From positions 3,534,001 to 3,598,000 of the forward strand of contig NZ_CP155071.1 of the NCBI RefSeq assembly GCF_039621855.1: a stretch of DNA of 64,000 nucleotides, written 5' to 3'. The stretch's first letter is position 1; each line of letters starts with the position of its first letter. The DNA is from Erwinia sp. HDF1-3R (GTDB taxonomy: Bacteria > Pseudomonadota > Gammaproteobacteria > Enterobacterales > Enterobacteriaceae). Below, in pieces: positions 19,126 to 27,912 of this stretch. Under the pieces are notes generated by a model that was not told the origin of the DNA, ran no database searches, and was given only the letters and a program-made list of their open reading frames with translations. Both the position numbers and the translations under genes were made by a program.

Positions 19126-21042
19126 TTAAGACCCAGCAGGACCTTCGAGATCCAACTTCACAGAGGCGATGTTAGAATCAAATACATACCCTAACTGTTC
19201 TACAGAGTAATAACACTTTGCAGACCCATAAATGATATCCATAATATAAGGCGCATAAGGAATAACCATTTGCAGGGATTTATTTACAGTTCCATTAACG
19301 ATAGTCACAGATGTTGAAAACTTAGTACTGGCGATATCCTCGCCTTTACCGTTCGTTTTGGAATTTCCAATCCAGTGTAAGGTAACGATATCCCCTACTG
19401 ACATATTTTCATAAGCTTTGATTAAGACTGATGTTGATGGATTAACCCCAGCGCCTTCAATAAGCCATCCAGCCCCATTTCGTCCCAGTAACTCTGGCAT
19501 TACAAGACCTTCCGGGCCACCAGGGCCGGCTAAATGAGCATCAACATATGTCGTCAAACCCAAATTATCATTGGTGGCATTGATTAGATCATAAGTTACT
19601 TCCCACCTCTCATTTTCTGGTGTGCTATCAACAATGGCAGCATCAACTTCAATATTAAATGCCGTTTTATTATCATTGATGTCATCTGCTTTTACTTTAT
19701 AATCTATAAATTCTCCCGATGAGCGACCTCCCCAATAAACACGAATGGTGTCATCAACTGTGGGTTTTTCATAGTATGGAACAGTCACGATGGCGCCCTT
19801 ACGAAGATCGCCGGGCCGTAATTTGTTCGTTTCTTTAACGCCATTACCTACGACGGTAACTTCAGATAAATTTTCATTAACGTCCGTTGTTTTATCAGGA
19901 TCCTCAGGTCCTGGAATGTTCAGATCGACGTCTATAAAGTTAGGATCTGACGTAGTGACTACCCTACCGCGTGTTACCTGATAATCTAATTCCCATTTTC
20001 CGCTCTTGGTTTCCCATATTTTTTCCCTGGGGATCGTAAACTCAAGCACGTAAGCATTAAGCGGTATTGGATCAGGTACGGTGAGTGAAGGTGTAATCGC
20101 CCCTTTCCGCCACCTTAGTGTAATAAGGTCGCCTGGTAAAATATTCGTGTATTTTGGTATAAGTGCGGTAACTGGCGCACGTGTTGAGGCATCAGTAATG
20201 GGGCCCTGTTCTGCCAGTGGTACACGTGCGGGTGTCAGAAATTGAGCAGCAGGATTGATTATAACAGATATAGAATGATCGGGCGATCGACTGCTGACAT
20301 TTCCCGCCCTGTCGGTCAGGTTGTAGTATATAATTGCATTCCCTTCCCCACCATCTACAATAACCGTCTCCTGAACATCTATTGAAATAAAGTCTTTACC
20401 CACATCCTCTTCGGTTATAATATATTCTGGTAAGCGTTTAGCCGTGCTGTTTGCACCAATCCATGTTAACTTAACAATATCATCGGCTTCGATAAGCCTG
20501 TATGAAGGAATAAGTAGTGGGAATTTATTTCCATTAGAAATCATGTCTTCCCTGGTGATCGTATTATCATACTCGTCCGCGATGCTAACCGGTCCTGAGG
20601 GGGCGGGAGCATCACGGTCGACTATCACATTCAGAGGGAAACTTATGCTAGAATACTGCGATGCGGCTTCGACCATATACTGAATTTTATATTTACCGAA
20701 TGTTAGGAAACGCTGTGGTAATTGTAGTTTAAGAGGAAAATCTACCTCCTCGGGCTCGTCGACAATATAGGTAGTGATAAATGAAGTATTGTTATCATTC
20801 AGGAAAACATGAACCATATCTCCTTCCCTCACCCTGCCCCAGGCAGGTACCAGCAACTCCACCGACTGTTGAAAGAATTCAACAGGTATAGTGCCGTCCG
20901 CTAATATACCTTCAATCGTTGGTGCTTGTAATATTGGTTCGTCAGATTTATTTTTATTATCGCTGGACAACTGCAGCTTTCTTTTTCGCTCTTCCAGTCG
21001 TTTAGAAATATCATTTTCATGGAATTCATTAATTGCTGACAT
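19126..21042 (-). CDS. Ig-like repeat protein, third gene of the island operon
   Basis: The product has 638 residues and starts MSAINEFHENDISKRLEERKR; AGAGGAGAAT before ATG 21042 decides this start over a longer open frame. After a charged, probably helical leader come five modules with the signature LVPAWGRVREGDMVHVFL, LIPSYRLIEADDIVKLTW, LIPKYTNILPGDLITLRW, VPYYEKPTVDDTIRVYW and IKAYENMSVGDIVTLHW, the same family as in the next gene. There is no signal peptide or anchor. It lies 28 bases after the preceding gene and 56 before the next. I do not recognise a function; adhesin-like or structural is inference. Confidence 0.82.
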   Translation of the reverse strand: MSAINEFHENDISKRLEERKRKLQLSSDNKNKSDEPILQAPTIEGILADGTIPVEFFQQSVELLVPAWGRVREGDMVHVFLNDNNTSFITTYIVDEPEEVDFPLKLQLPQRFLTFGKYKIQYMVEAASQYSSISFPLNVIVDRDAPAPSGPVSIADEYDNTITREDMISNGNKFPLLIPSYRLIEADDIVKLTWIGANSTAKRLPEYIITEEDVGKDFISIDVQETVIVDGGEGNAIIYYNLTDRAGNVSSRSPDHSISVIINPAAQFLTPARVPLAEQGPITDASTRAPVTALIPKYTNILPGDLITLRWRKGAITPSLTVPDPIPLNAYVLEFTIPREKIWETKSGKWELDYQVTRGRVVTTSDPNFIDVDLNIPGPEDPDKTTDVNENLSEVTVVGNGVKETNKLRPGDLRKGAIVTVPYYEKPTVDDTIRVYWGGRSSGEFIDYKVKADDINDNKTAFNIEVDAAIVDSTPENERWEVTYDLINATNDNLGLTTYVDAHLAGPGGPEGLVMPELLGRNGAGWLIEGAGVNPSTSVLIKAYENMSVGDIVTLHWIGNSKTNGKGEDIASTKFSTSVTIVNGTVNKSLQMVIPYAPYIMDIIYGSAKCYYSVEQLGYVFDSNIASVKLDLEGPAGS

Positions 21043-21070
21043 ACAATTCTCCTCTTGATTTAACTTCAAT

Positions 21071-21979
21071 TTATTCATTATCTTCACTTTTACTGTAAAC
21101 CAGGCCCTGCACGATGATTTCACCGTAGTTAATAAAAGACTCCTCAACGAAAATCCCGGTTGAGCTATTCATCACTGTAACCTTATTACCTATTAAGTTA
21201 TACTCACTGGTCCAGTAGGGTGTATTCGGTAGCCATTCACTATAAGTCGAAAGGTCACCCCACTGTTCGTATAAAGATTTCAGCGTTGATTTTGAGAGTA
21301 GTTTTTTATCTTTATCCTGAATAACTTCCTGCAAGCCCGTTTTAGTTTTAGTCGGGTAGAGGTAATTATGAACATCAAATATATGATTTGACGTTTCCCC
21401 TGTTACTTTATCTTTAGCAATTATTTCACAGCTTCCTGTGAAGTAAGAAACAGCCGTGGCCTCAGCGGAACCATAATCATCACTGACAAGGCTAATATCA
21501 TTTTTTTTCTCATCGCCAACACTCCATTCAACCTCTCCTGAGCCACCGCTTGTGTGCAGCAGGATACTGGCACCCTCCCAAATAATGGTCGGTTCACCAT
21601 AATAAAGCGTTTGATTCCTGCTCTGCACCCGCTCAATTTTAAATATATCTCGTATTTTAATAAAATCAAAATCCGTAAAGACAACGTTTTGTTTGTCTTC
21701 AACAATAAAGCAACTCAATTCAACATTTTCAATTTGGGTACTGGTGAAACTAACTTCTACAAAGCCATCCTGGTTACTGCTAGTGGCATAGACGCCAGCC
21801 CTACTATTGACAAAAATGGCTGCACCATCAACTTCAAATACCACACGAATATTAGCCACAGGTGCATCTTTAGTTTCTATATAAAGACCAACCGTATTGA
21901 TATCCTTGCCGTCAGATACGGCATTATTTTTCACTTTTTCAAGACGTAACGTCAGTTCCGCTATCTGGGCATCTTTCAT
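21071..21979 (-). CDS. Signal-less protein with Ig-like domains and invasin-type tail
   Basis: The product has 302 residues, starting MKDAQIAELTLRLEKVKNN after AGGATG. Residues about 25-115 look like a bacterial Ig-like (Big_1) domain (VANIRVVFEVDGAAIFVNS, then TSSNQDGFVEVSFTS). About 130-210 is a second Ig-like domain with SGGSGEVEWSV. The C terminus (LYEQWGDLSTYSEW...PYWTSEY) resembles the C-type-lectin-like tip of intimin and invasin. Those families have a signal, LysM and outer-membrane barrel; all are missing here. It is paralogous to the gene upstream with the same domain order. Confidence 0.8.
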   Translation of the reverse strand: MKDAQIAELTLRLEKVKNNAVSDGKDINTVGLYIETKDAPVANIRVVFEVDGAAIFVNSRAGVYATSSNQDGFVEVSFTSTQIENVELSCFIVEDKQNVVFTDFDFIKIRDIFKIERVQSRNQTLYYGEPTIIWEGASILLHTSGGSGEVEWSVGDEKKNDISLVSDDYGSAEATAVSYFTGSCEIIAKDKVTGETSNHIFDVHNYLYPTKTKTGLQEVIQDKDKKLLSKSTLKSLYEQWGDLSTYSEWLPNTPYWTSEYNLIGNKVTVMNSSTGIFVEESFINYGEIIVQGLVYSKSEDNE

Positions 21980-22077
21980 AATTTACATCCTGCCAGGTTA
22001 GTTTAAAATAAAAGAGTATTGCACTCTCTACCTTATTACTTTTTTTATATTACCCAAGACACTTAACAAGCAGGACG

Positions 22078-22977
22078 TCAATAAGAACCTACTCTATAGG
22101 CCACATTCAAAACATTTCCATTTATTTCCCATTCCTGCGTGCCGTTTGCGATATTGAAATATGTAGTAGAAAACACGCCGGTATCATTCGTCCAGTAATT
22201 GGACCGGGAAATCGTATTCCAGGGAGCGTATGCCCTTAAGCTGCCCCATTGGGTAAACAACGTTTTGTATGCCCCAGGACTCAGAATATTACTGCCATAT
22301 ATACTTTCTGTCTGGTAGATAGTCCGCCGGGTTGCATCCATATTGACAAAATTAGTAATCTGGAAGTTGTAGGCGACTTTCTCTTTTGTTACGCGATCTG
22401 TCCCTTCAATCAGACAAATCTGTCGGGGTCGATTGTGTATCGTCACTATCCCACTCCCTTTGCTGTCACTTTCGATGGTGACTTCAGCAGACGACTGGAC
22501 GACGCTCCATTCTACATTGCCACTTCCGCCGGTGGTATCTATCCGAAAGCTTGCTCCCGGCCAGGCAGTCGTTGGCTCCCCGGTTAATCTGAATAGCCGG
22601 TTAGCATTGGCTACCTGACTTATTTTTAGGATATTGCTGTTTGCAATGAAATCAATCGGTAAAACCTGTTGTGTAGATTCTTCTCTGAATACCTGTGCAA
22701 TCACATTTACCTGTTCTGCCACTTTGTTAATCACAGAAAAGCGCACCAGGCCGTAAGGATCGGTATAATAGTGGTCAACCATTTGGCCATTACGTTTCAA
22801 AAGTGCACTACCACTCACTCTTACTAAAATATCTATACTTCTTGCAGGATAGTAATCATCATCCATGCAGTACACTTCAACAATATTTTCTGCTGTCCCG
22901 TCAGCTTTGGCATTGTTTTCAATGATTTTGGCATGCAGGTAAAAGCCGCTCTCTGACCTCAAATGAATTCTATTCAT
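22078..22977 (-). CDS. Signal-less protein with Ig-like domains and invasin-type tail, first operon gene
   Basis: The product has 299 residues, starting MNRIHLRSESGFYLHAK after AGAGGTG. The layout matches the next gene: Big_1-like N terminus (YPARSIDILVRVSGSALL, then YTDPYGLVRFSV), middle Ig-like domain with TGGSGNVEWSV, and an invasin-like tail (LFTQWGSLRAYAPW...NYWTND). There is no export signal. A small hairpin AGAGT-ATTGC-ACTCT with T-rich sequence after it in the leftward direction (22013-22027) lies in the 98-base gap to the next gene and could attenuate transcription. First gene of the four-gene operon. Confidence 0.8.
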   Translation of the reverse strand: MNRIHLRSESGFYLHAKIIENNAKADGTAENIVEVYCMDDDYYPARSIDILVRVSGSALLKRNGQMVDHYYTDPYGLVRFSVINKVAEQVNVIAQVFREESTQQVLPIDFIANSNILKISQVANANRLFRLTGEPTTAWPGASFRIDTTGGSGNVEWSVVQSSAEVTIESDSKGSGIVTIHNRPRQICLIEGTDRVTKEKVAYNFQITNFVNMDATRRTIYQTESIYGSNILSPGAYKTLFTQWGSLRAYAPWNTISRSNYWTNDTGVFSTTYFNIANGTQEWEINGNVLNVAYRVGSY

Positions 22978-23400
22978 TAAACACCTCTAAGGATTGTTTT
23001 AAACAGCCCACATCTACAATAATATGAATACCCAAAGTCGATGACTCCAAATACCAACCTTTATATAACCTCAACCGTAAATATTTGAACAACCTGGCTT
23101 CCTTGTTACACACTAAATTCACCTGTAACCACTAAAAGAGAAAATTCGCATTCCGTTAGCTCTTTAAAACTAGCATTTTCTCAGCTAAATTAAACAGGCG
23201 TTATTTTTATTATTTGTTGTTTAAGGCCGTTAAGTTTTTAACTTACATAATAAGCATGTCAATCAACTCGTTACCCAGTAAAATATCACTTTTATTTAAT
23301 CCTGATTAAACGCCGATACATTTTAAAATTACATAACTAAGCAACAGAAAATATATTTATTTTCCGCAGGTATAAATTCTTGTTCGGTTTTTAAGTCTAT
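22978..23400 (-). promoter_or_regulatory. AT-rich upstream region of the island operon
   Basis: About 420 bases without a gene, strongly AT-rich, presumably holding the operon promoter. Many A/T tracts fit H-NS binding, which is inference. I could not single out a convincing -35/-10 pair. Confidence 0.4.
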
Positions 23401-23404
23401 AAAG

Positions 23405-23436
23405 GTGCTGACCGATCGCTTAACACCAGTCAGCAC
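23405..23436 (-). terminator. Probable terminator of nudK
   Basis: GTGCTGAC (23405-23412) pairs with GTCAGCAC (23429-23436). In the leftward direction the stem is followed by CTTTATA. It lies just past the nudK stop and marks the right edge of the accessory island. Confidence 0.6.
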
Positions 23437-23443
23437 GGGTGAA

Positions 23444-24025
23444 TCAGGCGAGACGCAGCCATCCTTCAATCAGGGCATGCTGTAGCAGCATCACTGTTTT
23501 TCCATCTTTAATCCGTCCTTCGCCAATCATCGTCCACGCCTCTGGGAAAGAGACTTCCATGACGTCAATGTCCTCATCCTCTACGCCGCCGCCTGCGTTT
23601 TCACGCAGCGAGTCATCATATTCGGCGGCGAAGAAATGCAGCAGTTCGGTGACCCCGCCCGGTGACATATACATATCATAGAGCTTTCGAACCTCCCCGA
23701 CGGCGAAGCCCGTTTCCTCGATCGCTTCTTTACGAATACAGTCTTCCGGGGAATCGTCATCCAGCAGGCCAGCACAGGCTTCCACCAGCATCCCGCTCTC
23801 ATTCCCGTTAAGCCAGGTGGCAATACGAAACTGCCGGGTGAGGATGACGCTGTTCTTTTCGCGGTTATAGAGAAGGATGGTTGCGCCATTTCCGCGATCG
23901 TAGACTTCGCGCTTATGTCGAATCGTTGAGCCATTGCTGGCGGTGAGATCGTAGGTGTAGTTACGCAGTACAAACCAGTTTTCTGACAGGACTTTGTTCT
24001 TAATGACTTCGATTTTGGCGGACAT
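23444..24025 (-). CDS. nudK: GDP-mannose pyrophosphatase NudK
   Basis: The product has 193 residues (E. coli 191), starting [18 protein letters not shown]. The Nudix box is visible as [22 protein letters not shown], given here as pieces of G-x5-E-x7-REUxEE. It hydrolyses GDP-mannose to GMP and mannose-1-P. ATG 24025 aligns with E. coli; an in-frame Met 11 codons upstream is less likely. In E. coli it follows ypfG directly; here the island separates them. Confidence 0.93.
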   Translation of the reverse strand: MSAKIEVIKNKVLSENWFVLRNYTYDLTASNGSTIRHKREVYDRGNGATILLYNREKNSVILTRQFRIATWLNGNESGMLVEACAGLLDDDSPEDCIRKEAIEETGFAVGEVRKLYDMYMSPGGVTELLHFFAAEYDDSLRENAGGGVEDEDIDVMEVSFPEAWTMIGEGRIKDGKTVMLLQHALIEGWLRLA

Positions 24026-24150
24026 CTGGACTCCATTGCGTTGCCGGGAGTCTGCCATCTTAAGTCTGCAAGGCAGGGAAAACTATCTCAATTCTGAAGG
24101 TGCGGCCGGACTGGATTGCTCACACTGCTACTTATCAGGCCGGGAGCTTA

Positions 24151-24182
24151 AAAAAAGGCGGCTCCAGAGAGCCGCCTTTTTA
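24151..24182. terminator. Bidirectional intrinsic terminator
   Basis: AAAAAAGGCGGCT-ccagag-AGCCGCCTTTTT: an eight-base GC-rich stem with A and T runs on either side. It ends the leftward ansP transcript before nudK. Confidence 0.9.
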
Positions 24183-24205
24183 TGCAGTAAAAGCAGTGGA
24201 TCCGT

Positions 24206-25666
24206 TTACTCAGCCTTAGGCTGCTGGTGCTCAGTTGCGGCCACGGCATGAACCCGTTTGCGAACACCAAACCATCCCAGGATCAGCAGGAGCGCAATCA
24301 GCGGAATCGACGCAATAGTCCAGGTCCCGTTCGGGTAGTCAAATGCCATCAGCACCAGTACGCTGGCCAGGAATAGCAGCGTCAGCCACGAGGTAAAGGG
24401 TGCCCAGGGAAGCTTAAAGCTAACGTCCTCAGCCTTGCCCTCTTTGATCGCTTTACGCAGGCGCATCTGACAGACCACGATAAACGCCCATGAGGAGATA
24501 ATGCCCAGCGAGGCAATATTCAGCACAATTTCAAATACCCGCGACGGAACGATGTAGTTCAGCCAGACGCCAACGACATAGACGCCGATAGTGACCAGAA
24601 TGCCCATATAGGGAACCTGCTGACCGCTCATCTTCGACATAAACTTGGGTGCTGAACCGCCCATCGACATCGATCGCAGAATGCGTCCGGTCGAATAAAG
24701 GCCAGAGTTAAGGCTGGAAAGCGCGGCGCTCAGCACCACGATATTCATGATGCTTCCGACGTAGGGCACACCCAGCTTGCTGAAGAAGGTCACAAATGGG
24801 CTTTGACCCGCCTGGTAAGCGTTCCACGGCAGCAGCAGCACCAGCAGGACGACCGATCCGACGTAGAACAGACCGATACGCCAGATAACGCTATTAATCG
24901 CTTTCGGCAGCATGGTTTTCGGATCTTTGCACTCCCCGGCTGCGGTGCCGACCAGTTCAATAGAGGCGAAGGCAAAGACCACCCCCTGCACCAGCACCAG
25001 CGCAGGCAGCAGCCCATGAGGGAAGAAGCCGCCGTTATCACTGATCAAATGAAAGCCGGTTGCATTGCCATCCAGCGGCTTACCGCTGCCGAGGAACACC
25101 ACGCCGACAATCAGGAAGATAGCAATAGCCAGGACTTTAATCAGGGCAAACCAGAACTCCATTTCGGCAAACCACTTCACGCCGATCATATTCATGGTGC
25201 CGACAATCGCCAGCGCGCCCAGGGCAAATACCCACTGCGGCACGTCACCAAATGCCCCCCAGTAGTGCATATAGAGTGCAACTGCGGTGATATCAACAAT
25301 ACCGGTCATGGCCCAGTTGACGAAATACATCCAACCCGCGACGTAAGAAGCTTTTTCGCCAAGGAACTCGCGCGCATAAGAGACAAAGTTGCCGCTGGAG
25401 GGGCGGTGCAACACCAGTTCGCCGAGCGCACGCAGAATGAAAAACGAGAAGATGCCACAAACTAAATAGACAATCGCCAGCGCAGGGCCGGCAATTTGCA
25501 GACGCGCGCCTGCCCCGAGAAACAGACCCGTACCGATCGCACCACCAATAGCAATCATCTGAACGTGACGATTATCCATTGCTTTGTGATAGCCGGAGTC
25601 ATGAGAGTTTAACCAACGTCTTCTGGCGGCGCGTTTATCCGCCCCTGCTTTTTTATCAGCTTTCAT
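24206..25666 (-). CDS. ansP: L-asparagine permease AnsP
   Basis: The product has 486 residues with twelve predicted membrane helices of the amino-acid/polyamine/organocation family. The start MKADKKAGADKRAARRRWLN fits the E. coli protein; the frame is open 38 codons further but is unrelated there. The AAP signature region GGAIGTGLFLGAGARLQ and the stretch HRPSSGNFVSYAREFLGEKA are as in E. coli AnsP. It imports asparagine with protons at the inner membrane. In E. coli ansP is located elsewhere, so its place between nudK and narQ differs. Confidence 0.9.
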   Translation of the reverse strand: MKADKKAGADKRAARRRWLNSHDSGYHKAMDNRHVQMIAIGGAIGTGLFLGAGARLQIAGPALAIVYLVCGIFSFFILRALGELVLHRPSSGNFVSYAREFLGEKASYVAGWMYFVNWAMTGIVDITAVALYMHYWGAFGDVPQWVFALGALAIVGTMNMIGVKWFAEMEFWFALIKVLAIAIFLIVGVVFLGSGKPLDGNATGFHLISDNGGFFPHGLLPALVLVQGVVFAFASIELVGTAAGECKDPKTMLPKAINSVIWRIGLFYVGSVVLLVLLLPWNAYQAGQSPFVTFFSKLGVPYVGSIMNIVVLSAALSSLNSGLYSTGRILRSMSMGGSAPKFMSKMSGQQVPYMGILVTIGVYVVGVWLNYIVPSRVFEIVLNIASLGIISSWAFIVVCQMRLRKAIKEGKAEDVSFKLPWAPFTSWLTLLFLASVLVLMAFDYPNGTWTIASIPLIALLLILGWFGVRKRVHAVAATEHQQPKAE

Positions 25667-26027
25667 TATCTGTCCTATTAACCTGTCCACAGTGATAGGC
25701 GCAATCAACCCGGCGATCCGATCTGTCGCTGACCGACCAAACGATTGCGCGGCAGCACGAACGCCCCGGCACCAGCCCACTTTCTGTAATTATATGCCTG
25801 TTGAAAGTGGGAAAATTGCGGCGATGCATCCTAACCGTTCTACAAAGATGACGCAAAAAATCTGCAGTGGAAATCGTGTGCTTTTGTAATTTTTGCTCTC
25901 CAGCGCAAAAAAATGTGAGACCGCTCGCGTACGACCGGCTTTCATCCGGGGCTTTTACCGCCCCTGTTTTCAGCGTGGCGGGATCAACTGAACGCGATAT
26001 ACTCACTCGCCTTCAGGGGGATAAATT
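25667..26027. promoter_or_regulatory. Divergent ansP/narQ intergenic region
   Basis: About 360 bases between divergent genes. It must carry both promoters, but I see no operator or hairpin I can name with confidence. Confidence 0.4.
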
Positions 26028-27695
26028 ATGTTAAAACGCTCAGTGACGGGCAGTCTGGCTCGCGTACTGTTTGCCATCGTATTGCTTTCGGTTCTGTCTG
26101 GCAGTCTGGCCCTGCTTACGCTTTCAGCCAGCCTGAATGATGCCGAGGCGGTAAATATTGCGGGTTCGCTACGGATGCAAAGCTACCGCATCGCGCTGAA
26201 CGCCTCGACCGGAAAACCCGGGATTAATGAAGATATTCTGCGCTACCGGGAAACCCTTGAGGCACCGGCGCTGCGGGCGATTGACAGGCGCTATGTACCC
26301 TTTAGCGTCCGTGAGCGCTATCATGAATTGCTGCATAGCTGGCAGTCCCTTCAGCCTGCGTTACAGGCGGGGAATACGCTGCCTTACCGGCAAAACGTCG
26401 CCCTTTATGTCGACCAGATCGATCGTTTTGTGCTGGCGCTGCAGCGCTGGGCGGAACTCAAAATGAAGCTGGTCGCCGCGGCCAGCCTGTTGGGCTTTGT
26501 GACCATTACCCTGCTGGTATTCTGGACGCTGCGTTCGGTCCGCCGCCAGGTGGTGGTACCCCTCCAGACGCTGGTAACGGCCAGCGAGCAGATCGAGCGC
26601 GCCCATTTCCGACACGTGCCGCTGGATACCGCGCTGCAGAACGAGCTGGGGGTCCTGGCGCGGACGTTTACCCGCATGTCCGGTGAGCTGGAAAAACACT
26701 ACCACCTGCTGGAGGAGACGGTGAGGGAGAAAACCCGTGATTTGCGGCAGGCTAACCGTCGTCTCTCCCTGCTGTATCGCTGTTCCGAAACCCTGGGAAG
26801 CCATCCTGATATCGCCCACAGCCTGCCGCTGGTGCTCCAGCAAATCCTCCAGTATGAGGATCTTAGCTGTATCTCTCTGACCGCACCGCCCCTTGGTAAG
26901 ATAACCGCGGGCATGCCGGATCGGGCGATGCCGTGGCACAGCCAGCCTCTGTCGCCTGCCACAGGACATGCAATCGAGCTGCGCTGGCAGGCAAAAAAGA
27001 GCAAATCACGGCTGATGCAGGGGTTAGCCCCCCTTCTGTCGCGCTCGCTTCAGCTGGCTCAGGCCCAGCAAAAAGTTCAGCATCTTCTGTTGATGGAGGA
27101 GCGCGCCACCATTGCCCGGGAGCTACACGACTCGCTTGCGCAGTCACTCGCCTGGCTTCGCATTCAAATCGCCCGTCTGAGACGCGTGGTGAGCGAGGAT
27201 AACGCGCCCGCCAGGGCAGTCGTCGGTGAAATGGATCTGGCGCTAAATGAAGCGAATCGTCAGCTCCGTGAGCTGCTCACCACCTTTCGCCTTTCGATAG
27301 AACCAGGTGAATTGTTAACTGCACTTCACCAGGTGATTAACCCGCTGCGTAAGCAAACGCGCGCGGTCATTACGCTCACCGGGGAACCCGCCAGCCGTCA
27401 GCTGGAACCGCAAAAGCAGATCCACGTGCTGCAAATCGTTCGGGAAGCGTTACTGAATGCTATCCGCCACGCTGAGGCTTCGGAGATTATTGTGCGATGT
27501 GGCATGGGTAAAGGCGGCGATAACCGGATTGAAATTAGTGATAATGGCTGCGGGATCCCCCCCCTGCACAGCCCGGAAGGACACTATGGGCTGTCCATAA
27601 TGCAGCAGCGGGCCAGCGGACTTAACGGACGGCTGACGATTACGCCTTCACCAGGTGGCGGCACAAGCATACTGCTACAGTTTCCAGCGGTCTGA
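26028..27695 (+). CDS. narQ: Nitrate/nitrite sensor histidine kinase NarQ
   Basis: The product has 555 residues (E. coli 566). First membrane helix about 10-33, then the P-box AVNIAGSLRMQSYRI that binds nitrate, a periplasmic four-helix domain, a second helix about 146-168, HAMP, a cysteine-poor central region, and a HisKA_3 dimerisation helix with the phospho-acceptor His367 in ARELHDSLAQSL. The ATPase domain has the N box REALLNAIRHA and the G box DNGCGIP. It phosphorylates NarP/NarL-type regulators; none is in this window. Position before acrD matches E. coli; aegA is missing. Confidence 0.94.
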   Translation: MLKRSVTGSLARVLFAIVLLSVLSGSLALLTLSASLNDAEAVNIAGSLRMQSYRIALNASTGKPGINEDILRYRETLEAPALRAIDRRYVPFSVRERYHELLHSWQSLQPALQAGNTLPYRQNVALYVDQIDRFVLALQRWAELKMKLVAAASLLGFVTITLLVFWTLRSVRRQVVVPLQTLVTASEQIERAHFRHVPLDTALQNELGVLARTFTRMSGELEKHYHLLEETVREKTRDLRQANRRLSLLYRCSETLGSHPDIAHSLPLVLQQILQYEDLSCISLTAPPLGKITAGMPDRAMPWHSQPLSPATGHAIELRWQAKKSKSRLMQGLAPLLSRSLQLAQAQQKVQHLLLMEERATIARELHDSLAQSLAWLRIQIARLRRVVSEDNAPARAVVGEMDLALNEANRQLRELLTTFRLSIEPGELLTALHQVINPLRKQTRAVITLTGEPASRQLEPQKQIHVLQIVREALLNAIRHAEASEIIVRCGMGKGGDNRIEISDNGCGIPPLHSPEGHYGLSIMQQRASGLNGRLTITPSPGGGTSILLQFPAV

Positions 27696-27747
27696 GAGTG
27701 CGCGGGCGTCTGATAAGCGGTGGCACGCTAATTTACACTTTCTCCTA

Positions 27748-27765
27748 AATTTCTCCACGATTCTT
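27748..27765 (+). promoter_or_regulatory. Candidate BaeR box upstream of acrD
   Basis: aatttctccacgattctt matches 12 of 18 positions of the BaeR consensus as I recall it (TTTTTCTCCATDATTGGC), with the core TTTCTCCA-xx-ATT intact. A second partial copy (ctttctccta) lies just upstream. BaeSR controls acrD in E. coli, so position and target agree. A 9-bp stem hairpin at 27768-27802 (CCGCCTGAC/GTCAGGCGG) follows at once. Confidence 0.5.
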
Positions 27766-27767
27766 CA

Positions 27768-27802
27768 CCGCCTGACGAGTAGAGTTAAACCGGGTCAGGC
27801 GG
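27768..27802 (+). terminator. Hairpin after narQ
   Basis: CCGCCTGAC (27768-27776) pairs perfectly with GTCAGGCGG (27794-27802). No T run follows, so it is a weak intrinsic terminator or a leader structure of acrD. Confidence 0.45.
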
Positions 27803-27912
27803 CAGCGAACAGCATAATAAAAAAACGCCGCTAAATGGATTTCAGCGATGGCCGCCAGCGGACAGGATGAATGCAATACCTATCCCAATCAATTAGCCTG
27901 GAGCGCCCGTTA

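Noticed and set aside
24803-25465. 220-codon frame opposite ansP
   Set aside because: Antisense of a membrane transporter, His/Gln-rich as expected for such shadows.
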